NCBI RefSeq assembly: GCF_905397375.1
Contig: NZ_CAJPVG010000001.1
Span: 930,001 to 994,000 of the forward strand
Length of the DNA: 64,000 nt
From: Ralstonia mannitolilytica
GTDB taxonomy: Bacteria > Pseudomonadota > Gammaproteobacteria > Burkholderiales > Burkholderiaceae
Direction: 5' to 3'
The stretch's first letter is position 1; each line of letters begins with the position of its first letter. This document shows positions 24,820-33,524 of this stretch, piece by piece. Below the pieces are notes generated by a model. That model saw nothing but the letters and a program-made list of their open reading frames with translations, was not told the DNA's origin and ran no database searches. Made by a program: the position numbers and the translations under genes.

Positions 24820-25601
24820 CCGAACACATCCAGCGGCAGCACGCCGATGGCATCTTGACCCTCACCCTGGCCCGCGCCGACAAGAAGAACGCCATCACCG
24901 ATGCGATGTACGGGGCGCTGGCCGACGCGCTGGAGGCGGCCGAGCACAACAGCGCCGTCCGCGTGGTGCTGCTGCGCGCCGAGGGCGACATGTTCTCGGC
25001 CGGCAACGACATCGGCGAGTTTGCTTCGATTGCCGTGTCCGCCGGCAGCGGCAGCGGCAGCGGTGAGCGCAACGTCATCCGCTTTCTGCATGCGCTTGCG
25101 CGCGCCACGCGCCCGCTGGTGGCGGCGGTGCAGGGGCGTGCGGTGGGCATCGGCACAACGATGCTGCTGCATTGCGACTTCGTGCTGCTGGCCGACGACG
25201 CGCAGCTCTCCACGCCGTTCGTCAACCTGGCGCTGGTGCCGGAGGCTGCATCGAGCCTGCTGATGCCGGCGCGCCTTGGTCATGTGCGCGCATTCGAGAT
25301 GTTCGCCCTGGGCGATGCGGTGAGCGCGCAGTCGGCGCTTGCGTGGGGCCTGGCCAACCGCGTGGTGCCGCTATACCAGCTCGGCACCGAGGCGAGGGCG
25401 ATTGCCGAGCGACTGGCGCGCCAGCCGCTGGGCGCACTCACCGAAACCAAGCGCCTGATGCGCAACGCCGAGCTGCTCAGGCAGCAGATGGACGCGGAGA
25501 GCGCCTGCTTTGCGCGGCGCCTGAAATCGCCCGAGGCGCATGAGGCGTTCCGGGCGTTCGTCGATCGGCGGCCGCCCAATTTCAACGCTGTCGCGCACTG
25601 A
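24816..25601 (+). CDS. Enoyl-CoA hydratase/isomerase family protein
   Basis: A crotonase-fold protein of 261 residues. The CoA-binding and oxyanion segments are visible: ARADKKNAITDAMYGALADA, GDMFSAGNDIGEFASI, and AAVQGRAVGIGTTMLLHCDF. The later NLALVPEAASSLLMPARLG places a Glu at the catalytic position typical of hydratases. A short Ser/Gly insertion (SAGSGSGSG, about residues 74-82) is unusual. It ends the hydrolase-MarR operon and is followed by a terminator. Confidence 0.9.
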   Translation: MTEHIQRQHADGILTLTLARADKKNAITDAMYGALADALEAAEHNSAVRVVLLRAEGDMFSAGNDIGEFASIAVSAGSGSGSGERNVIRFLHALARATRPLVAAVQGRAVGIGTTMLLHCDFVLLADDAQLSTPFVNLALVPEAASSLLMPARLGHVRAFEMFALGDAVSAQSALAWGLANRVVPLYQLGTEARAIAERLARQPLGALTETKRLMRNAELLRQQMDAESACFARRLKSPEAHEAFRAFVDRRPPNFNAVAH

Positions 25602-25620
25602 GCGCGGTGGTGTCTCCTTC

Positions 25621-25647
25621 GGCAGCCCTGGTCCGGCTGCCTTTTTT
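25621..25647 (+). terminator. Rho-independent terminator of the MarR operon
   Basis: GGCAGCC (25621-25627) pairs with GGCTGCC (25635-25641) over a 7-nt loop, followed by six T residues. It lies 19 nt behind the enoyl-CoA hydratase stop. Confidence 0.9.
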
Positions 25648-25710
25648 GTTTTCACACGGCCAGGCGCCCCTGCGTGGCCGCCGCAGATCGTCGCCTTCAT
25701 GCCGGCGCTG

Positions 25711-26145
25711 TCATTCCGGTCGGGGCTCCCCCTCATCGTCTTCCAGCGAGAAACGCCGCGCGGCGCGCGTGCCATTGCGCACCGTCTCGTCGACGACGCC
25801 CTTGTGCACCACCTTGTGTCCGGCCGCCGCAGCCACGGTCGGCTGCCCCTGACTGGGCCGGCTGTCGATGCCGGCAATGGGCGAGTCGGGGTCGTCCGGG
25901 TGGGCATTGGTGAGCGACGCGTTCGAATAGATGACGTTGTCTTGCCACTGCGATGGGTCCTTGGCGGCTTCCAGGCTCTTGCCGTCGGTATCCACGGTAT
26001 TGTCGGACGCCTCGGTGCCGGCCGTATCGACCGAGCGGATGCGCTGTGAAGCCTGCTGCACCGGGTCCGTCGGTACCGGGCCGGCGACGTAGGTGCTGTC
26101 TGCGGGCAGCGGCGGGCGGGCAGAGCGGAATTTGTCGGAGTGCAT
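25711..26145 (-). CDS. Hypothetical hydrophilic protein, 144 aa
   Basis: An unrecognised, soluble and probably disordered protein rich in Asp, Ser, Thr and Pro (MHSDKFRSARPPLPADSTYV, later DNVIYSNASLTNAHPDDPDS). AGGAG precedes the ATG at 26145. No domain, signal or membrane segment is visible. It follows the mocR gene on the same strand after 62 nt and could be read with it. Confidence 0.6.
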   Translation of the reverse strand: MHSDKFRSARPPLPADSTYVAGPVPTDPVQQASQRIRSVDTAGTEASDNTVDTDGKSLEAAKDPSQWQDNVIYSNASLTNAHPDDPDSPIAGIDSRPSQGQPTVAAAAGHKVVHKGVVDETVRNGTRAARRFSLEDDEGEPRPE

Positions 26146-26207
26146 GACGGGGCTCCTGAGTGGACGGCGGACGGCTACCGTGCCGCAACGGTCATGCCCG
26201 CGCGTAT

Positions 26208-27626
26208 TCAGGGGCGCTTGCGCGTCGCCCGTTTGCCGGCCTCCCGCAGGAAGGCAAGCGCGCGCGGTTCGGTGGCATACGCGCTGTTGATGCGCACCCA
26301 CGGCGACACCTCCATGTTGGGCCGGAAGTAATGGCCGGGGGCGAGCGTCACACCGTGCTTTTCCGCCATGGCGGCAAGGTCGCGCGAATCGTCGACATGC
26401 GGCACGCGCGCCCACAGGAAGTTGCCGCCCGACGGATGGTGAAACACCTCCCAGCCCGCGTCGGCCAGCGCATCGAGCGAGGCGATGACCGAATCCCCCG
26501 CGCGCTGGCGCAGCCGTTCGACGTACTTGCGATACGCGCCTCGCTCCAGCAGCGTGGCGACCACGGCTTCGGCAAAGCGCGAACCGCCTACGCTGGTGAG
26601 CATCTTCACGTTGGTCAGGTCGTGCACCAGCTCGCGCTTGGCGATCAGGTAGCCGACCGGCAATGACGCCGACACGGTCTTGGAAAAACCGCCCACGTAG
26701 ATCACGTGCTCCATCTGGTCCAGCGTGGCGAGGCGGGCGGTCGGCTCGGCCTGCAGGTCGGCAAAGATGTCGTCTTCCAGGAACACGAAGCCGTGGCGCC
26801 GCGCGAGTTCCAGCAGCCGGAATGCCACCGGCGGCGACACCGTGGAACCGGTGGGGTTCTGCAGCACGCTGTTGATGAAGAACAGCTTGGGGCGATGCTC
26901 GCGCAGCATGGCTTCGGCCACCTCGACGTCCGGCCCGTCGGCCTTGCGCGGAATGCCGACCAGCTTCACGCCCAGCAGCCGCAGCAGGCCGAACACGGTG
27001 TAGTAGCCGGGGTCTTCCACGAAGACGGTGTCCCCGGGCTTGAGCATGTGGCGGATGACGAGGTCGATGGCCTGGCTCGTGCCCGCGGTGATGAGCACAT
27101 TGGCGGGCTCGGCGTGGATGCCGAGCTGACGCGCACGCATCATGACCTGGTGGCGTAGCGTGGTGTTGCCAAGCGGCGTGGAGTAGTCGATGACGGCGTG
27201 CGTATCCGTGCGCGAGACCTGGCGGATGGCCTGCGTGAGGCCATCGACGTCGCGCCAGTCGGCCGGCACGAAACCACCGCCGAGCTTGAGCATGCCGTCG
27301 GGATAGCTGAACTGCTCGAAGATGTGCTTGGACTCGGCCTCCGCGCGGCGCGGGTCTGACCAGCCGCGTCCGTCGCGCCCGGTCAGCCCGCTTTCGGCCA
27401 CGTAGAAGCCCGAGCCGTGGCGCGAGTCCAGCAGGCCCAGCGACACGAGCCGGTCATACGCTTCGATCACCGGGAAGCGGCTGATGCCGTACTCTGCCGC
27501 CATGTGCCGGATGGACGGCAGCCTGGCGCCAGGCCGGACGTCGTTGTCGCGGATCCACGCCTGCACGCCGGCCACGATCTGGTCGGCGATGGGCACGCCG
27601 GTGGTGGCGTCGATCTGGAGTTTCAT
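26208..27626 (-). CDS. MocR-type transcriptional regulator (GntR HTH plus aminotransferase domain)
   Basis: A 472-residue MocR/GabR-family regulator: an N-terminal GntR winged helix (IADQIVAGVQAWIRDNDVRP through YGISRFPVIEAYDRLVSLGL, residues about 10-70) joined to a fold-type I aminotransferase domain. The PLP-binding lysine is in YVGGFSKTVSAS and the VEDPGYYTVFG and SVLQNPTGSTVSPP segments are present. I chose ATG 27626 (MKLQIDATTG), the usual beginning of the DNA-binding domain; an ATG at 27692 would place the operator inside the gene. The three-part site upstream is shared with the tauD/DUF2917 region. Confidence 0.9.
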   Translation of the reverse strand: MKLQIDATTGVPIADQIVAGVQAWIRDNDVRPGARLPSIRHMAAEYGISRFPVIEAYDRLVSLGLLDSRHGSGFYVAESGLTGRDGRGWSDPRRAEAESKHIFEQFSYPDGMLKLGGGFVPADWRDVDGLTQAIRQVSRTDTHAVIDYSTPLGNTTLRHQVMMRARQLGIHAEPANVLITAGTSQAIDLVIRHMLKPGDTVFVEDPGYYTVFGLLRLLGVKLVGIPRKADGPDVEVAEAMLREHRPKLFFINSVLQNPTGSTVSPPVAFRLLELARRHGFVFLEDDIFADLQAEPTARLATLDQMEHVIYVGGFSKTVSASLPVGYLIAKRELVHDLTNVKMLTSVGGSRFAEAVVATLLERGAYRKYVERLRQRAGDSVIASLDALADAGWEVFHHPSGGNFLWARVPHVDDSRDLAAMAEKHGVTLAPGHYFRPNMEVSPWVRINSAYATEPRALAFLREAGKRATRKRP

Positions 27627-27653
27627 GGCGGGGGAGGGTTGCCGGAAGCTGCC

Positions 27654-27685
27654 GAACACATCGGCAAGACTGTTCACAAGTGTTC
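27654..27685. promoter_or_regulatory. Probable MocR operator, GAACA-N12-TGTTC-N5-TGTTC
   Basis: GAACA at 27654-27658 is followed by direct TGTTC copies at 27671-27675 and 27681-27685. The same words in the same spacing recur at 30425-30456. Two direct copies 10 bp apart plus one inverted copy is the known form of MocR-family sites. It lies 28-59 nt before the mocR start, so autoregulation is likely. Confidence 0.65.
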
Positions 27686-27815
27686 GCTGCATTGTAATCC
27701 TGGGAAACCCGCCCCTCGGCGTGATGGCCACTGCACCGGGTTGCAGTGATACTTGTCATCCGGAGGCGGTGCGAAGAGGCCCGCAGGGCAGTTCACCATG
27801 AGGAGCGGATTCCCA

Positions 27816-29327
27816 ATGAATGCATGGACGAAGCGTCGCGGCGCAGTGGTCGGGCGGCTGCTGTTGGCGGTGGTTGCGGTGGTGGTCGTGCTGGCGCTGT
27901 GCGTGGCCGTCAATACGTGGCGGCACGGCTCGCGCCAGCTCGATGTGCCGCCCGTGACGCCGGTGGCGGTGGACGGTGCTGCGGCAGCGGCGCACCTGGC
28001 CGAAGCCGTGCGCGCCCGCACGGTCTCCAGCGTCACCGACGCGCAGTTGAACGCCGACCAGTTCCGCCAGCTGCACGCCATGCTGCAGGCGCGTTACCCC
28101 AGGGCCCACGCAGTGCTCCAGCGCGAACTCGTGGGCGATTTCGCCTTGCTTTACACGTGGAAGGGCTCCGACCCGTCGTTGAAGCCCATCATGCTGATGG
28201 CGCACCAGGACGTCGTGCCCATCGCCCCCGGCACCGAGGGCGACTGGACGGAGCCGCCCTTTGCCGGCGTGGTGAAGGACGGCATGGTCTGGGGCCGCGG
28301 CGCGTGGGACGACAAGGGCAACCTGATCTCGCAGATGGAAGCCATCGAGCTGCTGGCCGCCGGCGGTTTCCAGCCGCGCCGCACCATCCACCTGGCCTTT
28401 GGCGCCGACGAGGAAGTGGGCGGCGACCGCGGCGCCCGGCAGATCGCCGCGCTGCTCAAGTCGCGTGGCGAGCGGCTCGATTTCGTGATCGACGAAGGGC
28501 TGCTGATTACCGAGGGCGTGCTGCCGGGCCTGACCAAGCCGGCCGCGCTGATCGGGGTGGCGGAAAAGGGTTTTCTCTCGGTGCAGCTGAAGGTGGCGGC
28601 AACGCCGGGGCATTCGTCGATGCCGCCGCCGCCCGGCCAGAGCGCCATCGCCATGATGAGCGCCACGCTCAAGCGGCTGGACGACGATCAGCTGCCCGCC
28701 GGCATCCGCGGCGTTGCGCAGGAGATGTTTGCCACGCTGGCACCCGAAATGCACGGTTTCAGCCGCGTCGCGCTGTCGAACCTGTGGCTGTTCGGGCCGA
28801 TGGTGCAGAAGCAGCTGGAAGCGTCCGGCAGCTCCAACGCCATGCTGCGCACCACCACAGCGCTGACCATCGTGCAGGCCGGCAACAAAGACAACGTCCT
28901 GCCGGGCCGCGCCGAGGCCACGGTCAATTTCCGCCTGCTGCCCGGCGACACCATTGCGTCCGTCACCGCGCACGTGGAAGACGCCGCCAAGACCGCCGCG
29001 CCGCAGGGCAAGTTCGAACTGAGCAAGCTGCCCGGCTCAAGCGAGGCGTCGCCCGTGTCGCCCACGCAGTCGGCGTCGTATCAGCTGATCAACAAGACGG
29101 TGCGTGAGCTGTTTCCGGGCACGGTGGTGGCGCCGGGCCTGATGATCGGTGCCACGGATTCGCGCCACATGACCGGGATTGCCGACCATGTGTATCGCTT
29201 TTCGCCGGTGCGCGCGCGGCCCGAAGACCTGCCGCGCTTTCATGGCACCAACGAACGCATCACCGAGGCCAACCTGGTGGAGCTGATCCGCTTCTACCAC
29301 CGGCTGGTGCAGCAGGCGGCCGGCTGA
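27816..29327 (+). CDS. M20-family peptidase (PM20D1/carboxypeptidase S-like)
   Basis: A 503-residue metallopeptidase with an N-terminal membrane anchor or signal (residues about 12-35) followed by the M20 catalytic domain. The metal and catalytic motifs are present: MAHQDVVPI (His), WGRGAWDDKGN (bridging Asp), FGADEEVGGDRG (catalytic Glu pair) and a late His in TDSRHMTGIADHVYRF. The dimerisation domain (LSVQLKVAATPGHSSMPPPP) is intact. The human relative PM20D1 makes and cleaves N-acyl amino acids, which may hint at the chemistry. AGGAG stands before ATG 27816; it is divergent from mocR. Confidence 0.88.
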   Translation: MNAWTKRRGAVVGRLLLAVVAVVVVLALCVAVNTWRHGSRQLDVPPVTPVAVDGAAAAAHLAEAVRARTVSSVTDAQLNADQFRQLHAMLQARYPRAHAVLQRELVGDFALLYTWKGSDPSLKPIMLMAHQDVVPIAPGTEGDWTEPPFAGVVKDGMVWGRGAWDDKGNLISQMEAIELLAAGGFQPRRTIHLAFGADEEVGGDRGARQIAALLKSRGERLDFVIDEGLLITEGVLPGLTKPAALIGVAEKGFLSVQLKVAATPGHSSMPPPPGQSAIAMMSATLKRLDDDQLPAGIRGVAQEMFATLAPEMHGFSRVALSNLWLFGPMVQKQLEASGSSNAMLRTTTALTIVQAGNKDNVLPGRAEATVNFRLLPGDTIASVTAHVEDAAKTAAPQGKFELSKLPGSSEASPVSPTQSASYQLINKTVRELFPGTVVAPGLMIGATDSRHMTGIADHVYRFSPVRARPEDLPRFHGTNERITEANLVELIRFYHRLVQQAAG

Positions 29328-29329
29328 AC

Positions 29330-30298
29330 TCAGTGCGCGGCGGCCACCAGTGCGTCGATGTGCGCATCGTTGGTGGCCTCGGGGCGGCGCAGTTGCGTGC
29401 TGCGTGTGCCGTCCACGGAGATGGCCGTGTCGCCGTGCACCGTCACGCGGCGCACCACGCGCGGCTGGTTGCCGTAATCGTTGATGGCGTAGTGCTGCGT
29501 GGCACGGTTGTCCCAGATGGCGACGTCGTCCTGCCGCCATTGCCAGCGCACGGTGTTCTCCAGCCGCGTCACGCGCTGCTGCAGCAGCTCGAACAGCCGC
29601 GCAGACTCGCTGCCCGACACGCCGGCAAAGCGTTTGACGAAATGGCCCAGCAGCAGGGCGCGTTCGCTCGTCTCGGGATGGACATGCACAACCGGATGCG
29701 ACGCCTCGTACACGGCGGCGGTGAATACGTCGCGGTGATGCCGCAGGCGCGCCTCGTTGATCTGCGTGCGTTCGGCACCGTAGTCGTAGTCGTTGGTATG
29801 GACGGCCCAGAGCTGCTCGGCGAGCTGCTTGAGCGTGTCGGGCAGCTGCTCGTAGGCGCGCGCGGTGTTGGCCCACACCGTGTCGCCGCCGTAGGCCGGA
29901 ATCGTCACGGCCCGCAGGATCGACACCTTCGGAAACGCATCGAGAAACGTCACGTCGGTGTGCCAGGAATCGGCCCGGCCGCCGCCCTTTGAAGCATCGA
30001 GTTCGAACAGCTGCGTGCCGGTCGGCGCGGGCACCGTCGGGTGCGCGACGATGCGGCCAAAACGCTTGCCGAACGCCTGGTGCTGCTCGTCGTCCAGATG
30101 CCGCTGGTCGCGAAAGAACAACACCTTGTACTTGAGCAGGGCGGCGTACAGGCTGGCGAACGTGTCTTCGGGCAGGTCCGCGCCCAGCTTGACGTCAAGC
30201 ACCTCGCCGCCGATATGTCCGGCCACCCGGCGCACCCGCAGGGTTCCGAACGTTGTGTCGATGGCGCTGTCGTGGTTCTCGCTGGGGTCGTGCGGCAT
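29330..30298 (-). CDS. TauD/TfdA-family Fe(II)/2-oxoglutarate dioxygenase
   Basis: A 322-residue dioxygenase of the taurine/2,4-D group. The iron ligands are seen as WHTDVTF (His-x-Asp) in the first half and the late His in TQHYAINDYG; the Arg that holds 2-oxoglutarate is in RVVRRVTVHGD. GGAG lies before ATG 30298; an upstream TTG at 30322 is less likely. Substrate may be a sulfonate, but family members also take other small acids. Divergent from the DUF2917 gene, with a shared operator between them. It converges with the M20 gene, 2 nt apart. Confidence 0.9.
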   Translation of the reverse strand: MPHDPSENHDSAIDTTFGTLRVRRVAGHIGGEVLDVKLGADLPEDTFASLYAALLKYKVLFFRDQRHLDDEQHQAFGKRFGRIVAHPTVPAPTGTQLFELDASKGGGRADSWHTDVTFLDAFPKVSILRAVTIPAYGGDTVWANTARAYEQLPDTLKQLAEQLWAVHTNDYDYGAERTQINEARLRHHRDVFTAAVYEASHPVVHVHPETSERALLLGHFVKRFAGVSGSESARLFELLQQRVTRLENTVRWQWRQDDVAIWDNRATQHYAINDYGNQPRVVRRVTVHGDTAISVDGTRSTQLRRPEATNDAHIDALVAAAH

Positions 30299-30407
30299 GG
30301 GCGGCTCCGGCAAATAGGGCAATGGCCCATGCTAGCCAGCCGCCGCCGCGCACAGAACGAACGGATTGACATATCCAAATGCAGTTCTGTCTGTCGTCGC
30401 ACGGAAC

Positions 30408-30456
30408 TGTTCGAGAAAGATGCTGAACAGTCCTGTCAAACTGTTCGCAACTGTTC
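30408..30456. promoter_or_regulatory. Four TGTTC/GAACA sites with MocR-operator geometry
   Basis: TGTTC at 30408, GAACA at 30425, TGTTC at 30442 and TGTTC at 30452 are spaced 17, 17 and 10 nt. The last three reproduce exactly the arrangement in front of mocR. They lie in the 253-nt space between tauD-like and DUF2917 genes, so either or both could be controlled by that MocR protein. A TTGACA hexamer at 30366-30371 may be a -35 element. Confidence 0.65.
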
Positions 30457-30551
30457 ATGTCCAATCCCCACCCTGCCGCGCAAGATGGAGTCGTGCCGAT
30501 CTGCAGTGCCATAACAATCCACCACGAACCCCCGGCACAGGAGTCTCCATC

Positions 30552-30914
30552 ATGCGCGAAATCAGGATCTTCGAACTTGACCGGCAGGGCGTGCCGGTAA
30601 GCTGGCGATCGGCGCGGGCCCAGACCATCGCCGCACAGGCCGGGTTGTTGTGGGTCACGCAGGAGCATCAGCGGCAGGACATCTGGCTCAGGCCGGGGCA
30701 GTCGATCGACGTGCCGGCGGGCGTGCGCTTCTGGCTCTCCGGCGAGACGGTGGACGGTACGCCCGCGCGCTTTTCCGTGACCGAAGACGTCAACGCCCCG
30801 CGCCGCCTGCTGCGCTTCGTCGGCCTGCTGGTGGCCGCCGCGTACCGCCGGATCGTGCGCGATGACGGCCAGGACGCCACGCGCACGCCCTCGGCGCTGC
30901 GCATCGGCACATGA
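30552..30914 (+). CDS. DUF2917 domain-containing protein
   Basis: A 120-residue protein whose central part (AAQAGLLWVTQEHQRQDIWL, RPGQSIDVPAGVRFWLSGE) is a small cupin-like beta domain known as DUF2917. The ATG follows AGGAG. No catalytic residue can be named. Such genes often sit near MocR-type regulators in Burkholderiales as far as I recall, and here the operator sites in front of it match those of the mocR gene 3 kb away. The C-terminal helix (LLRFVGLLVAAAYRRIV) is partly hydrophobic. Confidence 0.82.
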   Translation: MREIRIFELDRQGVPVSWRSARAQTIAAQAGLLWVTQEHQRQDIWLRPGQSIDVPAGVRFWLSGETVDGTPARFSVTEDVNAPRRLLRFVGLLVAAAYRRIVRDDGQDATRTPSALRIGT

Positions 30915-30927
30915 CGAAGCCGCGCGC

Positions 30928-32334
30928 CTAGTTGGGAAACACGAGCCGGAACTCGGTCCGCCCGTGCGGCGGGCTGCTGGCTTCCACGCTGCCGCCGTGC
31001 AGGTCCATGATGGTCTTCACGATCGCCAGCCCCAAGCCCGTCGACTGGCTCGACCGCGCGCCGGATTGTGCACGCGAAGGGTCGCCGCGGTAGAACCGCT
31101 CGAACAGCAGCGGCAGGATCGCCGCCGGAATGCCAGGCCCCGGGTTGCGCACGCGGATCGCGGTGGCGTGCGGCAGCGTCTCGATGGCCACGTCGATGCG
31201 CTCGCCGGTGGGGGTGTGGCGCAGCGCGTTGTCGAGCAGGTTGTTCAGCGCCCGGCGCAGCAGCGTAGCGTCGGCACGGACGAGGCCATCCCCGGTGACG
31301 TCGATGACGATGTCGCGGTCGGCGGCCACGGCTTCGAAGTAGTCCACCAGTACCTGAACCTCGTGGCGTGCCTCGAGCATGGCGGTGGCGACCGCCACGC
31401 GCGTGTGGTCGGCGCGCGCGAGAAACAGCATGTCTTCGATCATGTGCGACAGGCGCGCGTACTCCTCCAGGTTCGATTCGAGCACGCTGCGGTACTCGTC
31501 GGCCGCGCGCGGGTGGGCCAGCGTGACTTCGGTCTGCCCGACCAGGTTCGCCAGCGGTGTGCGGAAATCGTGCGCCAGGTCTGCGGAGAACTGCGACAGG
31601 CGTGCGAAGCCGTCCTGCAGCCGCGCGAGCATGGCATTGAGCGAGGCGAGCAGGTCGGCCAGTTCACGCGGCGCACCCTCCAACGCCAGGCGCGTCTCGA
31701 GCTGACTCGGGACCACGGCCGCTGCCTGCCTGCCGATGCGCGCCAGCCCGCGCAGCGTGCCGCGCACCAGCAGCAGGCTCAGCAGCGCCACGGCGGCCAC
31801 ACCGCCGACGACCGCAAACACGATGTGACGCTGGTACTTCGCCAGCAACGCTGCACGGCTGTCGCCGTCCTGCGCGACCAGCACGATCACCTTCGTACCG
31901 CGCTCGCCCAGCGGCGCCTCGGCCGCCACAGCACGCGACACCATGCCTGCCATCGATGTCCATGTCTGTACCGCAGCCTCTGAAGGGGCCACGCCGGCCG
32001 GCACAATGGCCGGCATCGCGACCGCCTCGCCTTCGGGGTTCACCTCCACCAGCGTGCGGCCGTCCGGGGCGGCAATGCGCAGGATCAGGCCGTCATGGCC
32101 GGACACCACGTCGGTGTAACGGTGGGCGTTGCGTGCCAGGTCGTCGACGCTCGCGGCCTCGCTGGTCAGATGCCGCAACTGCGCGATCTTGCCGAGCAGC
32201 ATCGCATCGTCGGCGGCGCGCAATTGCGCATTCAGCGCGTAATACAGGTACGTGCCCGCTGCGGTGAGCGTGACCGACGCCACCACCACGAACGCCAGGA
32301 CCAGGCGGCCGGCAAGCGAAGCGGGCCAGCGCAT
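30928..32334 (-). CDS. Heavy-metal sensor histidine kinase (CzcS/CusS type)
   Basis: A 468-residue inner-membrane kinase with two membrane helices (residues about 8-30 and 172-193), a periplasmic sensor domain of about 140 residues, a HAMP linker, the H box DLAHDFRTPLANL with His255, and an ATPase domain (N box NNLLDNALRHTP, G boxes NPGPGIPAA and STGLGLAIV). The layout and length match the heavy-metal group (CusS, CzcS, CopS). Its ATG overlaps the stop of the response regulator gene, so the pair is coupled. Confidence 0.92.
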   Translation of the reverse strand: MRWPASLAGRLVLAFVVVASVTLTAAGTYLYYALNAQLRAADDAMLLGKIAQLRHLTSEAASVDDLARNAHRYTDVVSGHDGLILRIAAPDGRTLVEVNPEGEAVAMPAIVPAGVAPSEAAVQTWTSMAGMVSRAVAAEAPLGERGTKVIVLVAQDGDSRAALLAKYQRHIVFAVVGGVAAVALLSLLLVRGTLRGLARIGRQAAAVVPSQLETRLALEGAPRELADLLASLNAMLARLQDGFARLSQFSADLAHDFRTPLANLVGQTEVTLAHPRAADEYRSVLESNLEEYARLSHMIEDMLFLARADHTRVAVATAMLEARHEVQVLVDYFEAVAADRDIVIDVTGDGLVRADATLLRRALNNLLDNALRHTPTGERIDVAIETLPHATAIRVRNPGPGIPAAILPLLFERFYRGDPSRAQSGARSSQSTGLGLAIVKTIMDLHGGSVEASSPPHGRTEFRLVFPN

Positions 32335-33008
32335 CAGCGGGCTGCCTCGTCGAGCACGTAGCCCATGCCGCGCAATGTGTGGATCAGCTTGTGCTCGAAT
32401 GGGTCGTCGACCTTGGCGCGCAGGCGGCGGATCGACACGTCCACCACGTTGGTGTTGCTGTCAAAGTTCACGTCCCACACCTGCGACGCTATCAGCGAGC
32501 GCGAAAGCACCTCGCCTGCGCGGCGCGCCAGCAGGTGCAGCAGTGCGTATTCCTTGGCGGTCAGGTCGATGCGTTGGCCCGCGCGCGTGACGCGGCGCCT
32601 GATGGTGTCGATGGTCAGGTCCGCAATTTCGAGGATCTCGCTCTCGCGCATCGGGCCGCGCCGCAGGATGGTGCGTATGCGCGCCACGAGCTCGGCAAAG
32701 GCGAACGGCTTGACGAGGTAATCGTCGGCGCCGAGTTCCAGCCCCTTGAGCCGGTCGGGCAGTTCGTCGCGCGCGGTCAGGAACAGCACCGGCGTGCTCT
32801 TGTGCCGGCGCAGTTCCTGGATGAGCTGCCAGCCGTCCATGCCGGGCAGCATGACGTCCAGCACGATCAGGTCGTAGTCATGCTCCATGGCCTGAAAGAG
32901 GCCGTCGGGGCCGGTGCGGGCAAGGTCGGCCACGAAGCCGGATTCGGTCAGGCCCTTGCGGAGGTAGTCGCCCGCCTTGGGCTCGTCTTCAACGATGAGC
33001 AGTCGCAT
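32334..33008 (-). CDS. OmpR-family response regulator of metal efflux (CzcR/CusR type)
   Basis: A 224-residue two-domain regulator. The receiver domain ([20 protein letters not shown]) has the phospho-acceptor Asp in [13 protein letters not shown] (about residue 51) and the conserved Lys in YLVKPFAF. The C-terminal winged helix ends [20 protein letters not shown] and [13 protein letters not shown], as in CusR and CzcR. Transcribed away from the efflux operon; the perfect palindrome between them is its expected binding site. Confidence 0.93.
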   Translation of the reverse strand: MRLLIVEDEPKAGDYLRKGLTESGFVADLARTGPDGLFQAMEHDYDLIVLDVMLPGMDGWQLIQELRRHKSTPVLFLTARDELPDRLKGLELGADDYLVKPFAFAELVARIRTILRRGPMRESEILEIADLTIDTIRRRVTRAGQRIDLTAKEYALLHLLARRAGEVLSRSLIASQVWDVNFDSNTNVVDVSIRRLRAKVDDPFEHKLIHTLRGMGYVLDEAAR

Positions 33009-33088
33009 GGTGAGAAAGGCGCGGGCGCTGGTGGCCCGCCGTGCTGCCAATGCCGCCACGATAGGCCAAAACCCCCGTGGAGGCGACA

Positions 33089-33110
33089 AAGATGACAACT
33101 TTGTCATCTT
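33089..33110. promoter_or_regulatory. CusR/CopR-type box: perfect 22-bp palindrome
   Basis: AAGATGACAA (33089-33098) and TTGTCATCTT (33101-33110) are perfect 10-nt arms around CT. This fits the known CusR/PcoR/CopR box (ATGACAA-N2-TTGTCAT core). It lies between the divergent regulator gene and the efflux operon, about 80 nt from the regulator start and 97 nt from the repeat-protein start, and can serve both. Confidence 0.85.
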
Positions 33111-33206
33111 CGGGTCATGCCCGCGTGGCGCGCCCCTCCGTAGACTGGCCGCACCGACATCGCCCCTTCCTGCTGCTGGTGTCGGCATTTTTCGAAGGAG
33201 ATGATC

Positions 33207-33524
33207 ATGGCGATCCGATTCCCACGTGCGCTCTGGCTGGCCGCCCTGGCGGCAACCCTGGCAACCGGCACCGCGCTTGCCGCCCAAGACCTGCGCGGCG
33301 ACTGCTGCGAGCCGCAGGCCAAGCCGATGGCTGCCCCACTGGCCAAGACCGGCACGCGAGACGCCTATACCGACGGCGCCCGAACGGGCGCGCGCGACCC
33401 GTACACCGGCGGTGCTGCGCAAGCCGTGCTCGAGGCCCGCGTCGGGGCGCGTGATCCGTACACCGACGGCGGCTTGAGCGGCCCCCGCGCACGCGATCCG
33501 TACGCAGCCGGTGCGCACGCGTGA
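33207..33524 (+). CDS. Exported DPYT-repeat protein heading the metal-efflux operon
   Basis: A 105-residue exported protein: signal peptide ([20 protein letters not shown], cleaved after ALAA), a CC pair in [10 protein letters not shown] that could bind metal, then four units of RD-x-Y-T/A-x-G-A/G ([32 protein letters not shown]). AAGGAG lies 6 nt before ATG 33207. The stop overlaps the next gene (TGATG). The repeat core is the same as in the longer protein at 8915. Place and promoter tie it to metal export; it could be a periplasmic metal-binding or signalling peptide, which is inference. Confidence 0.82.
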   Translation: MAIRFPRALWLAALAATLATGTALAAQDLRGDCCEPQAKPMAAPLAKTGTRDAYTDGARTGARDPYTGGAAQAVLEARVGARDPYTDGGLSGPRARDPYAAGAHA

